From NCBI GenBank assembly GCA_002914845.1, contig JXTC01000009.1, positions 1,552,499-1,616,498 of the forward strand: DNA of 64,000 bases. Direction: 5' to 3'. The position numbers were made by a program, and so were the translations under genes. Shown one piece after another: positions 47,343-59,119 of the stretch. How positions within the stretch are numbered: the stretch's first letter is position 1; each line of letters begins with the position of its first letter. The notes beneath the pieces were generated by a model. That model did not search any database and had not been told where the DNA came from. It saw only the letters and a program-made list of their open reading frames with translations. The DNA comes from Trema orientale. Taxonomy: Eukaryota; Streptophyta; Magnoliopsida; Rosales; Cannabaceae.

Positions 47343-48639
47343 TAATATATCAAGTATAAAAATATATATACTCAGTCATTTAACTATAAAAAGAGACAAT
47401 TTGACATTTATTCAAATAAAGTGTAAAAAGAGAAGATACACACTTTGATTTCAAAAAAAATAAAAAAGAAAATTCAAAAAAAGGAAAAATGACACCAAAT
47501 ACTATCTTTCAGAAACAATATTACCAAAAATATGGTGCGACTTAGCTTACTTATTTTTATAAGGCCTTCTTTTAAAAATACCCAACTCCTCTTAATGCTG
47601 TGTAAATTCCTTTTCTCTCTCACACTTGATTCTTCTACTTACTCTTTATTCCCTTCCAATCAGTTCTTCTCCCTTAACCCAATCCCAACCCAAACTCAAC
47701 TTCAGATCTCATATTACTAGATCCCTTAACCCAAACTCAACTCAAGATCTCATATCATTAGAACTTTGCCAACGGGACTAATAGAAATTAATTCTACAAA
47801 TTTCAGTAATTAAGGTGTATTGTTAATAAATGAGCTCAATCATTAATCGCTCTTTGTTCTAATCAAACGATAGAAAATTAGAGCGCTACTAATGACCCTC
47901 GGCCCTACAATAACTTTGGCCTTAATTTGATAAAATATTTAGTGGTAGTGAATCAACCTTTAATCCATTTATTTTATTGTTTTATTTATTTATTTAATAT
48001 CACTTTATTTTTTTTTGTTTTATTAGGTTTAATTTTAGTAGAAAAACTCCTATATCCTAAAATTAATATATTAACAATTTAGATACAATTTCTCATGGAT
48101 CGACTCATATTGCCATTATACTAGGTTAAACTATATGGGAATATGAATAATTTAATTTGACAGTTCAATAGTATATCTGTAATTGATCCTTAACAAGTTT
48201 CATAAAAGAAAATACCATCTTCATAATAATACGTGGCAGCAACTAGTAAAATTATTAGTAACAAACATTTTATCTGATATTAACCATTTGCTTTGCATCA
48301 TCATCTTTGAATTTAAACAACTACTCACTAGAGATTGAAGCTCAAACATATTTAGTAGACAAAAAAGAAAGGAGAAGAAACTGAAGGGTGGGCGAGAAGA
48401 CAATTATACTTTTTTCTTTTTTATCATATTTAAAATTTTTATATATAAATTGGGCTGAAGTTGAGGCTTCAGCTGAGGGTACTGGTCCATAAGAATTTGG
48501 CCCTTTTTAGTTTTTTCTACTTAGCCTAACTAAATTCAACCAAGTTTTTCAACAAAGAAAAAATATATATAAATATATATATTTATATAAACTAGTATGT
48601 GAAAATCAGAACTAACAATTTTTTAATTGGGGCTCATAA
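47343..48639. other. intergenic sequence
   Basis: AT-rich. A ~50-bp tandem duplication at about 47675-47765 (CCCTTAACCCAA...CTCAACT...AGATCTCATAT). No gene was seen. Confidence 0.4.
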
Positions 48640-49110
48640 GTTCAGTTACATTTTTTTGGGGCTTCTTTCAAAATTCCATAAAGTATTAAAAATTGAAAAA
48701 TCCCAGATGGCCAAGTTTTTTGAAAAATGGCTGATTGATTTAGAAACATATTACTTTTCTAAAAGGTTTTTAGGAAAATAACACTTTTAATAAATATTTA
48801 GAAAAATACCATTTTTTCATCAAAATTTGTATTTTTCAATACTACTTGAGGTAACTAACTGGTTTACTTAGAGTAACTAATCTAGTTAGTTGAGGTAACT
48901 AGTTAAGTTATCTGAGGTAACTTGATTGATTAATTCAAGTATCTCGTTAATTAATAAAAAATGATATTTTTTAAAATATTTTTAAAGTGATATTTTATAA
49001 TTAAAATCTAGAATTTTTCAAACAATTTCAAAATCTGATTTTTCATTTTTTTTGAAAATTTAAAATTAAAAAAAAAAATCAAATTTCCCTTTTTTTTTTT
49101 TTTTTTCATA
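48640..49110 (+). repeat. dispersed repeat, copy 2
   Basis: Relative of 30365-30780 in the same orientation, starting near GGGCTTCTTTCAAAATTCCA and ending in poly-A/poly-T. This copy has more TGAGGTAACT-type repeats (48845-48950). Confidence 0.6.
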
Positions 49111-49299
49111 AGACTATACATGTGTGTATATATATCTTTTGAAGAAAGTTAAGGGCCGCCACATAGTGGCTAAACGCCAATGGCATGTATTGCAATTTGC
49201 AAAACGTGCAAAATCTATATGATCCAAATTAAGTCAAAGTGAGATATACACACGTTCTACAACATTAAATATGCAACCCAATTAGTACCTTATAGTTAA

Positions 49300-52200
49300 T
49301 CAAAGATGATCATCATCAGTAACCCTAATTCTCCGGTGTATGAAGGGAGCAAAGCTTGATTTGTTCATCTCCGGTGGGTGCCAGGTCATGTGCCCGAACT
49401 CCTCCCTAACTTGTCCCACACCCTCTTGATCATCCACAGACCCAACACCTTGTTGCACTATCAAAACCGAAGCATCCGCTGCGAAACTCGAACACACCAA
49501 GATGTCGCCTAAGGGACCCAATTCCGGGTACTCGGACCAATTCGAGAGCCCGGAAGTGAGCGGGGACACAACTCGATTCCCTCTCCCCACCACGTAGAGG
49601 TCATAGCGGCTATCCGCGGTGCTCACTAGCCTAACAACCTCCTCCCCATTGTCAGCCACCTCTTCTATCAACCTTATTGAAGGGTTGTCCCTTGACTTAA
49701 GCTTGAACTCTTCGATGTACTGGTCGTCCAACGGCTTCTCCCTTTCGCTGTCCGCTATGGCCTTCAAAATGCCTCCCTCTTCATCTTCCATGTCACTGTT
49801 GTCATCATTAACAGTAGGGCTCATCTCCGCCAAGGTTTTCGTCGCGATAAAGCGAACGACGGTCAAGCAAACCCTGGGGCTCTTGGCCATCCTCCACGCG
49901 TACGCCAGCGCCTCGCGGTCGTCGCGCCCGCCGAGGAAGATCATGGCGAACTGGCGGATGCCCCCGTTGTTGGACTCGCCGAGAGCAAGCCGCGAGCTGA
50001 AGCCTCGGTCGACGAACACCGCCACCGAGCACGGGGCGTTGTCGAGCACGTTCTTGTTCACGGCGCGGAAAGGGTCGTTGGCGGTGCTCTCCGCGCCTCC
50101 TCCCTCCGCCGTGGAGTGGAGGTGGAAGGGGAGGATCGTGAGCGTCACGTGCTTGTCCTCCGCCAGGCTGCAGATGTCCTCGTGCATGGTGCTGTAGGCG
50201 GAGACGGCGGTGAGTGGCTGGACGGAGAAGTTCTCGCCTTCCAAGTTCTCGAACGCCTCGGCGATGCCGTCGGGCTCCCGGGGGTCCCTTCCGGCGCCGC
50301 CGGTGTCTGTCTTGCAGGTGTCGTGGACGATGAGCATGGCGGAGGCGTGGCCTATGAGCTCGACGAGGTGGACGGCGAAGGCGTAGATGGGAGACTCCTT
50401 GGTGGGGTTCGAGGAGGCGAGGAGGTTGACGAGGCCGCCGGCGTTGCGCGTGGAGTGCACGCACGCGAGGATTCGGAACTCGGAGTTTCCTTCTATGCTT
50501 CTTATGGTTCTGTACTTGTATTGACCTCTACGTCTTCTTGACTTGTAGGTCAACGAGAGAATGGGTCCCACTGCGGCCGTCATTATCAAAAGAGCAAACA
50601 CTAGCACTGAATAGGTTTGAATGTCCAGTGCCTGGATTTTTTGCAATAGAAATTATTCACTGAAGAATATTAGACATATTTATATGAAAGAGCTCACAAA
50701 AGATATATATGTAATTAAACAATGAATTAAAAGTTGTATATAAGTGTGTGTTTAGTCTTTTAAAAGTACTGTTCTTAACTATAAGATACTCTACGTACAT
50801 AATTAGTTCTTGAAGAATTTTATTTTTTGGTTTTTTTTTTTTTTTCAGATATCAGAAACATTAAAATGTAAAAAGATATATAATGACCTTACAAGTTACA
50901 ACCAACAATATTCAACGGGATTCCATAAGTGTGCCTGGTTTAAACAAAAAATGGTACGTAACTAGGTATTTTTTCAAAAAAAAAAAAAAAACAAAACAAA
51001 ACAAAATTCACGTGTTAGATATATTTCTATATATGTAATAGAGAAAATTAATTACGGAAAAATACCAATAAATTAATTTTTTCCTTTTTTTGATATTTCT
51101 AAGCCTCAATATTGAAGATAAATGTAATTACTAATCAGTCTGCGACCATAATACAATACTATTACATGAAAATAGGCATATATAAAAGGCATCCAATTCA
51201 AAAGTTCTTTATATATTTTATAGATAGATCAACATTATTGGTGATCATTAAGTAAAACGAAATTTTAACTAATCACATATTTTGATCCCATGTTACTATC
51301 ATGAAACAAGGAATTAATTATTGCTTTTATCCAAGAAATCAACCATGCACATGAGACAGTTAAAGTTGTTACGTATTATGCCAAATACTTATGTGCAAAA
51401 AGTACTATTAATCACCATTCACCAATAGTAGTGATAGTCAACAATTTTTTTCTGTCAACAAACTAATGATTACAAATTATTCAGATAGCAATCTATTACC
51501 GAATTTTAACCATCTCATGATGTCCCACAAATTATGAGTCTCGATTCATACATAGAGTTTTACATATGATAATTTCATATTGGTATGAAAACCAAGGTGG
51601 CACCTATATATTACATTTTCCATATTCAAAAACCATGCATATGAATGAACAATTAAGTTGTTATGTAGGATATAGCTAGAAGAATATTGTAAGCATTATT
51701 AGGCAATAAAAAGGATCAACGTACCAATATGTCTCTGCCAGAGCTGATCATAATGAGCGCGAGCAACCCTTTGGTGTTCAAAAGAAGCCCAAGAGCCAAA
51801 CCATCTTTAGGCGGCATCTTGTTGAGGAAGTAAGCAACAAGAAAAGTACTGACCACTTTGGCCGAGAAGGCCACCGCTATGACCACCAAAAGGATCCCGA
51901 TATCGACTCCCCGGCGAAAAATCCAGTGAGCGTCGGTCCTCATCCCGATACAGTAGAAGAAGAGCGGTATCAAGAGCTCCGAGACGAAATCCTCAATCAT
52001 CTCCAACACCGCCCTCTTCAGCTCCCCTTTCGGCAATATGACCCCAAACATGAAGGCACCAAAGATGGAGTGGGACCCGCATGCGTCCGTGATGTACCCG
52101 CAGACGACGACGCCGGTCAAGATGAATATCACGTGGCGCTGGCTGTAGTTCTCCTCCTTGGCGAAGCGGCGGAGGAGGTACTTCACGGAGGGGCGGAGCA

Positions 52201-53139
52201 TGAAGAAGGCGAAGATGACGAAGGCGGAGGTGGTTGTGACTGTGAAGAGGCGGCCTCGGCCTGATGTTGCCATGATGAGGACGAAGAGGATCCAGCAGAG
52301 GATGTCGGAGATGACGGAGGAGGTTAGCGCGGTGCGGCCGATGTCGGTGTGGAGTAGTTTAAGGTCGGCTAGGAGTCCGGCGAGGTCCGGGAAGTTGGTG
52401 GTGGCGATGGCGAGGCCCCAGAAGAGGGGCCCAAACTCGCTAGGCCTGTCCTTGGATAGCGCCGGCGAGAAGTTGGAAAGGAGGAGGTGGTAGAGAGCGA
52501 AGCCGATTGGGACCGGGAGGATGATCCCGGCTGCCGCGGTGGTGACGGCTTTTCTTCCGGCACGTAGGACTGGCTTTAGGTCCACTTCTAGGCCAACCAT
52601 GAACATGAAGTAGACCAGTCCCAAGTTGGCTAGGTTCTCTAGTGTAACTAAGGTTCCAAATGGATGTAGGTGTTTTACGGCAAAGTCCGTGTAGCCAATT
52701 ACGGATGGACCCAACAATATACCACCCTGAAAAATGTACAATTAAGAGCATACATACAATATAATTACGAACTAATTCTATTTATCATCATTGTGTTATA
52801 TCACCACATACGTACTTATCAACAAGTGAGTTATAACACTTTTGAACTCCGACTTTATGATTAGTGTAGGGTGACATCAACATTGAGGATCTTGTGTTTA
52901 TGCAAGGAGTCATATGTTGTTGTTTGTGTATATATTATGTGTGTGCACATATATAAGAGGATTTATATTTTTTTAACCGCTGCATCTATTATTTAATAAT
53001 TATAATAATTTGAGTAGTTGAAAAAAAAAATAAATATATATTATTTAATGTACTTTCTGTCTCTATATAGATCTTATAATAGGTTTAAAAAAAAAAAAAA
53101 ACTTACTCGAATAGTGCCATATATATATAGAGAACAGTG

Positions 53140-53173
<34 letters not shown>

Positions 53174-53866
53174 TTTAGTCCGGGAGTTTATTTAAGATTT
53201 TAAGACATTATGTGAAGCTAATGAAATTACGATTTACATTAATGGGATAAAATGAGAAACACCAAAATTAGTTGCAATGAGTGCGTCATTTCTAATTTTA
53301 GTATTTCATTGTTGTTTTTACCAATGAGTTCACGCAGGCCAATCTTAGAAATTAAACAAATATGATCTTAGGAGAAAAAAAAAATCTGAGAGACTATTTT
53401 TGAAGTAAAGAAAAATATATATGCTAAATAACATGATAGATACTTCATGATTCATAACTTGAAAATGATGACAATAATAATAATGGATTATCTAAATTTT
53501 ATTAATTTAGACAACAAATTTTTTGAATAATAAATTAGTAATCGATGTAATTCATTGTATTGTGAAAATAAATACATAACAAGAGACAAAAATAGTACTC
53601 ACAAGGATCTCTGCGGCTATACGAGGAATGTGCAAAGGTCTAAATGCAAGCGTGAGAAGGCGATTGACGGAGAGAATAACGAAAAGCTGCGTAATAAAGA
53701 TAGGAAGAGACGAAGTAGAGGCATTTTCAGCCTTCCAAATCCCTGTCAAATGTGTCACAACTTTCCTAAAACACAACGTTACATAATTGAAATCCTGGTT
53801 TTTAAAACATGGTTGCATCAAAAACGGATCCAAGTGTGGATCCGTTTCATTACAAAACAGTACCAT
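49300..53866 (-). CDS. CHX-type cation/H+ antiporter (CPA2 family)
   Basis: Three exons, phase 0: 53866-53603, 52726-51725 and 50631-49300; 865 aa, within the usual CHX size. Exon 1 has the first membrane span (PIFITQLFVILSVNRLLT) and RIAAEIL, continuing into GGILLGPSVIG across the junction. Exon 2 carries the Na+/H+ exchanger membrane domain: LVYFMFMVGLEVDLKP, IATTNFPDLAGLLADLKLL (N199 in the ion-site helix) and SIFGAFMFGVILP. Exon 3 encodes the long hydrophilic C-terminal region with universal-stress-like folds (FRILACVHS, VAVFVDRGF, YDLYVVGRG). Plant CHX proteins exchange K+ or Na+ for H+ at endomembranes or plasma membrane; many are expressed in pollen. Exons 2 and 3 are much richer in GC than their surroundings. 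The exact CHX subgroup is not assigned. Confidence 0.95.
50632..51724 (-). other. CHX intron 2
   Basis: AT-rich intron with donor TTG|GTACGT and acceptor AATCCAG. Contains a T/A-rich run near 50838 and an A run near 50980. No embedded gene was seen. Confidence 0.7.
52727..53602 (-). other. CHX intron 1
   Basis: Donor CTT|GTGAGT and acceptor TTTTTCAG. Holds a (TA)n run at about 53143-53170. No embedded gene was seen. Confidence 0.7.
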
Positions 53867-54719
53867 TCTTAATTAAAATTTAAATCTAATATATATATAT
53901 TTTTTTTACTACTTTTTATTTCCTTTGCTAAGAAAATCTCCAACAAGTCTTGTACTCAAGAAATGTTGACTTTTATTGTAAACATTTTTTTTTCTTTTCC
54001 CTATTCCCCCTTTAATTTCCCTCCTTTACCCCTCCTCAATCACCTTGATGTTTGCCACCGGTACCGCCGCCACCACCGACGCCGGTGAAGGGATCAACGG
54101 GGAGAAGAGAAGAAAGGAAGGAAAAGTGAAGGGAATTGGGAGAGGGGAAAAAGAATAATAAGAGAAGAGAATTCCCTTTTTTGTCTCTTTCCTTAGTCTT
54201 TGACTTAAAAAGATGGCTTTTAGAAAATGTAGGATGGAGCACTTATTTCGGGTTTGTCTTAGCCTCATACGGTATTCACTTCTAATTATCTCTCTCTCTC
54301 CCTTTTTCCCAGCAATGTTTGTTTTTGATTTCGTTTTTAATTTGTTAATATTCTCAATATGGCTTCAATCAGTTGGACTTCAAGATTCTTCTTGTGTCTA
54401 AAAATAGCTAATTAAGTTCGGATTAATTAAAGCCAGGCTCTCAATTTCTTTACATTAATTTTTCCATGAATGCTTTGTCAAAGAACTATTTGGTCAAATA
54501 AAGTCCTATCTGCAATCGGGGTTCTCATCTTCTAAACCAAGATTAAGAAAACAGGGGACTAAAAAAAAAAAACAATAAAATAGAATGAGTATGGGATGAT
54601 ATTTCATATTACATCATCCTTTTATTTTCATAATTGCTTTTGGTCCATTTATTGAAACAGGTACTAGATATGTATTGTATAGGTGAACATATACATGTGC
54701 ATTCTAAATGTAGAGGACC
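53867..54719. other. intergenic region between CHX and alpha/beta hydrolase 2
   Basis: Upstream region of CHX and 3' flank of hydrolase 2, both on the minus strand. 54040-54110 has a GCC/ACC-rich patch (CCGGTACCGCCGCCACCACC) that may be 5' UTR or promoter of CHX. Short open frames here are not supported. Confidence 0.4.
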
Positions 54720-57700
54720 TTACTCATGCAAAAGTGCCTTCAAAATAGCTTCATACTGATTGCTCTCAAAGAGGAGCATATGCCCACCATCAGCAACCTC
54801 ATGGTAGTGAATCCATGGAAGCTTCTCTGAAAGATAACGGTTTATCTTATAAGGAATGATCTTATCCTCATACCCTTGCCAAATGTGGACGGAGCCGCTG
54901 TTGTCGGGGAACGGATTGGCAACATCTAATGGGTCGAACTCCCATTTTCCATAGCCAGCCATTATGTCTCGGTGCAGAGACTCGTGAGCGCCTTGCTGTG
55001 TAATCTTATCCTGATTTAAGGAACATATCAAACTCATCATCCGTGGAAAAGCCTTGCTGTTTTCCCAAAGATAATTAAACAACTTTACATGCTACTTTGA
55101 TATGAAGACAGACCTACTCTAAATTGTTGTAGCTGTAATATTTTGTTAAATAAAGTGATGAACAAATATATTTCAAGTGATGATTCAACGTTGTTTAACT
55201 CCTGGAAAAGGTCCATCTTTGTGAAAGCTTTCCAATTGTTATGCCAAGTAAAAAACAGATTGGCACCTAATTATGTATATTGTACCTTATTTTTGTCTCG
55301 AATTTAATGATTAATGTCCTAATTTCCCTCATAATATAACAATCAAAACACCAGCTGATATTAACATGTTTGTGTTTTCCTTCTCTGTTCTACTTTTGGC
55401 GAGGTTAAACCAAATATTCCTTGAGGAGTATAAGTACCTGACCAACACTTGGAGCCTCTGATAATTTCTTTATGATCTCTAGATCCTTGACGCTGAAAAT
55501 TGCCGTACTTCCAGATAGTATGCTTAACGAAGGAAACCATTTCTGAGTCATCCACCAGTAGAACAGCCAAGGGGCGTAATGCGCAACACGAAATGTCCAT
55601 TGATCCGATGGAGCCAATTGTCCAAGAGACTCTCTGGCTAGATTAGAAGGCAAACAAGGCCACCAGTAGTTCACAAAAGGAACCACAAGGGCAGCTCCTG
55701 ATAATCTGCAAAATTACATAAGATAATGCAAGGATTATGAGCATGAAAAAGAGGTTATAAGTAAACATTCCAAGAGGAAAGAAACCAAACTGAAGAAAAA
55801 TATATGCACTAAGGTGGAGTTAGCGAGCGAATTACCTATGTGGTATGTATTTTAGGCAACTCCAAATTGGATAACCTCCCATTGAGATTCCAAGCACATA
55901 AAAGTTAGATCCCACGTTCAATTTGTCAGCTAGTTCTTGAATATCAAATGCTTCACTCTTCACTGAACGTTCTGGATGTGGATCGCTTTCTCCATATCCA
56001 GCTCTGTCAAAATACACGAAGTATATCCTATGCTCCTCTATAAGTTCCTGACAATAAAAACATAATTAAGTTAAAACCAACTCCAACAGACATCAGTTCG
56101 TTTTAAAAGTTTCCGCAAAAAATAAAAGTCACAGCTCCTATATTTATGCCCTGCCCTGTCCCTTGCTACAACAGGACATTCTTGTCAAGTTTCTTGTAAA
56201 GGATAGTCGAAGCATCATCCAACAATATCTGGCAACAAATTATGGAAAATGCATACACGAAACTGAGAAAGAGAGTTGATTTATACTTGAGGAGCAGGTA
56301 AATTTATATCCTTGGAGCTGCCAAAGCCATGAATCACAATGATCTTATGTTTTGCCTCTTCCCTTGGAACTCCAGACTCCCTGTAGGCCAAATGCCTCCC
56401 ATCACTGAGCTTCACTCTCGGTGAACTAATAGGCGGACCATTTGGTGATCCACATATTTTTGGAGGGGGAGGCTTCAGTGCTTGATAAGCCCATCCCAGA
56501 AGACCCACTGCCAAGGCCACTGCTATTGGTGCAATCATTGCTGGAAAAGAATAGGAAATGTCAGCAACTTTTGAGTTAGTTTTGATACAAAACAATGGAC
56601 AATGAACTGATTCTCTCTTTCTCTCTCTCTCTCTCTCTCTAACCATACTATCTATGAATCAACGTCTGTGAGTATGTGACACGTTAATACTATAGGTGTC
56701 AGGGCTCCAGATGCCTCTCCTTCCATAAGAAATTTACATATGTTGTTTCAGAAAAGAAATAGTTGCAGTGTATATGCTCCGCACCTTGTGGTAACAATGC
56801 TTCAATTGTACACTTCCTCTAAATTGAATTTAATTGTACACTTCCTCTAAATTGAATTTAAACAAATAGCAAAGCCAGCATATAAACAACTTTTGCATAA
56901 TGAATAAGTTAGTACGCAGAATGAAACTGCAATGGAAATATACACCTAAGCAGCTATCAACGTAACTCCAAACCTTCAGTTGACAAAATAAACCTTTAGG
57001 AGAAGTACAGCATGGAGTCAACTTAGTTCAACTGGATATCTAGTTTGAATCTCCCCAAAAGGACAAAAATGTAGAGAGATACGGCAATTGCATTGCACAT
57101 TACCAGTCACCATGACACCAAAATTGATCACAGGCTTTGACTATCTATATAGAACATGAGGTTTGAGATTGGCTGTAACTTTGTGGAGGTGAATAAGTAA
57201 ATGCTGCATCAATAACAAGCAAAAATTCTGTACTTCTTATATGGTTTTCGTTCTCCCTAAAAGTAGTTCTTTCCACATCGCTGCCTAGGTATTCTTGGCA
57301 GACATACTGATCAATGATGGTTTCAAGAACTTGACCGTTGTGCTACAAGACTTTTATCCTTTAATTTATTCCAGTTTACTACACTTTCGACTATGACGTT
57401 TTCATTGTAGTAGCATGTGTTAAAGATTATGAGGATAAGAGATGGTATCTGACCCTAAAAGATAAAAGGACAAGAGATGGTATATGACCCCATCTAGTTT
57501 CCTTCAAAAGATTTACTTATTTATTTTGAGAGGGCAGGGCTACTTTTAGGTTCATCTGATTTAGATGTGAAAAAATATTATTTTATTTTCTATTAATATA
57601 ATGGAGTCGCTTGAACTAGATTACTAAAACATTACTATTTCTATAGAACAGGGCAGAACAGGCACAGCAAATTAGTTCTAAGAACACTTTATTCCAAGTC

Positions 57701-58107
57701 TCACAAAAAAGCATATACCAGTACAAGCGTTCAAATTCACCAAAAAACTACTTATGAATTTACACCAGAACTCCCTCGACCATGATATAAGACCAAATCT
57801 TCAAATTCACCAAAAAAAAAAAAAAAAAAAACCCTTTACAGCTTATAATTAGCAACACCAAAACTGCATAAAAATCTGAATATACAGTACTAATATTCAT
57901 CGATCAACATCATAAAAGTAAAACTGAACAAATTGAATAAAACCCATTTGAAAGAATGAGCTGAATTTAAACGAAACAAGAAAGAAGAAGCAAAAAACCA
58001 CCTGAACGAAGTGGAAGGAAACTGGGTTTGGCTTCGGCTTTGTTCTTTCTGGTGTGAGCTCGAGCTGAAACAGCTGACACTTTGTTCAGCTGCTCCTCAT
58101 TCGACAT
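54720..58107 (-). CDS. alpha/beta hydrolase fold protein 2
   Basis: Five coding exons: 58107-58002, 56540-56287, 56047-55836, 55705-55438 and 55010-54720; 376 aa. The first exon adds a basic leader (VSAVSARAHTRKNKAEAKP) that alpha/beta hydrolase 1 lacks, then a hydrophobic span (IAPIAVALAVGLLGWAYQA, 38-56). The core has HGFGSS (106-111), DRAGYGESDP (134-143), GISMG with nucleophile S175, QGYEDK with D329 and DGGH with H357. I chose the start at 58107 because exon 1 splices in phase (TCA G|CA ATG) and related plant proteins have such an ARAHTR leader; the internal Met37 is an alternative. Substrate unknown; probably membrane-anchored. Core exon phases are the same as in hydrolase 1, and exon 3 has the same 212-base length as its exon 2. 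Confidence 0.9.
56541..58001 (-). other. intron 1 of alpha/beta hydrolase 2
   Basis: Donor TTCAG|GTGGTT, acceptor TTTTCCAG. Contains a (CT)n tract at about 56612-56640 and an A run near 57816. A ~26-base direct repeat (TTGTACACTTCCTCTAAATT) lies near 56808-56858. No embedded gene was seen. Confidence 0.7.
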
Positions 58108-59119
58108 GTTTATAAAATATCCTGGTCAATTCAACAGAGAGAAGTGAAGAAGACCCATATTATAGAATCTCAACCACAAAGTCACATAGTTAAGTATGCT
58201 TTTCTTCTTTTATTTTATTTATATTTCTTTTTTCAGTACTGTAAGAGAAAAAGACGTGCACAGCATGCAACATCAAAGCATTCAGAACTTGATTTGGAAA
58301 GGGCAAGTGGGCGCTCATTAAGCTGGCCTTAATTGGACCGTACCGTGCTACTCGAGATACATTTAGCTGCGGCGTATTCGTATCTCGTGTCATGTCGGTA
58401 CTCAGCCCGTTATGTATCTGTGCTCGTGCCACGTTTATGTCATACATGTACCTGATTTTTTTGCCATTAACGCATTTATCGTGTTAGTCTATTTTCGTGC
58501 TAATTATTCCTCTTTCTAATATTATGCTATTACTATACCTAATTATGTCTTTTTTTGGTATTATACTATTTTTTGTGCCTAATCGTGTTCATTTTCGATA
58601 TTGTAATATTTAAGTGCCTAATCGTGCCCGTTTCCGACATTATACTATTTTCATACTAGTTGTACCTGTTTTAGACACTATGTTATTTTCATGCTAATTG
58701 TGTTTGTTTTTTATTATGTTATTTATATGTCTAACCTTGCCCCTTTTTTATATCATATACGATTTCAAGTCTAATTATTTCTATTTTCGAACTCTTATTA
58801 TTTTTGTTCCGTAGTGGTGCTCATTATTGATTGACATATTTATTTTTAAGTAATTATAAAATATGAATTATTAATTATTATGTAATAGAAAGAAATTATT
58901 TAAAAATTGAGATAACTTTTATATAAAAAAAAAAAAAACTAAACTGAAATATTAGAGTGTATGTAAGAAACGATAATGAATCTAAATTTTTATTGTTAAT
59001 GTATATTCTAATTAAATTGGCACACACTCACATTATATCAAAATGTGTAACTCAAAAGGTTTGATTGGCACCTGCTTAAACTGTATTTTTCTTTCTTAAT
59101 CTTTTAAGGCTTTTTTTTT
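58108..59119. other. upstream region of hydrolase 2 and hAT-like remnant
   Basis: 58330-58450 is rich in CGTGTC/CGTGCC-type words (GGACCGTACCGTGCTACTCG, CTCGTGTCATGTCGG) that recur near 60900-61080 (GTGTCGTGTCGTGTCGGG). This is typical of subterminal regions of hAT-like elements in plants; here the central hairpin separates the two ends. Outer boundaries were not resolved. Confidence 0.4.

Noticed and set aside
49619..50541. Long open frames overlapping the CHX last exon, on the plus strand and in another minus-strand frame
   Set aside because: They are shadows of GC-rich CHX coding sequence (Arg/Pro- or Ser/Thr-rich) with no start context or domain.
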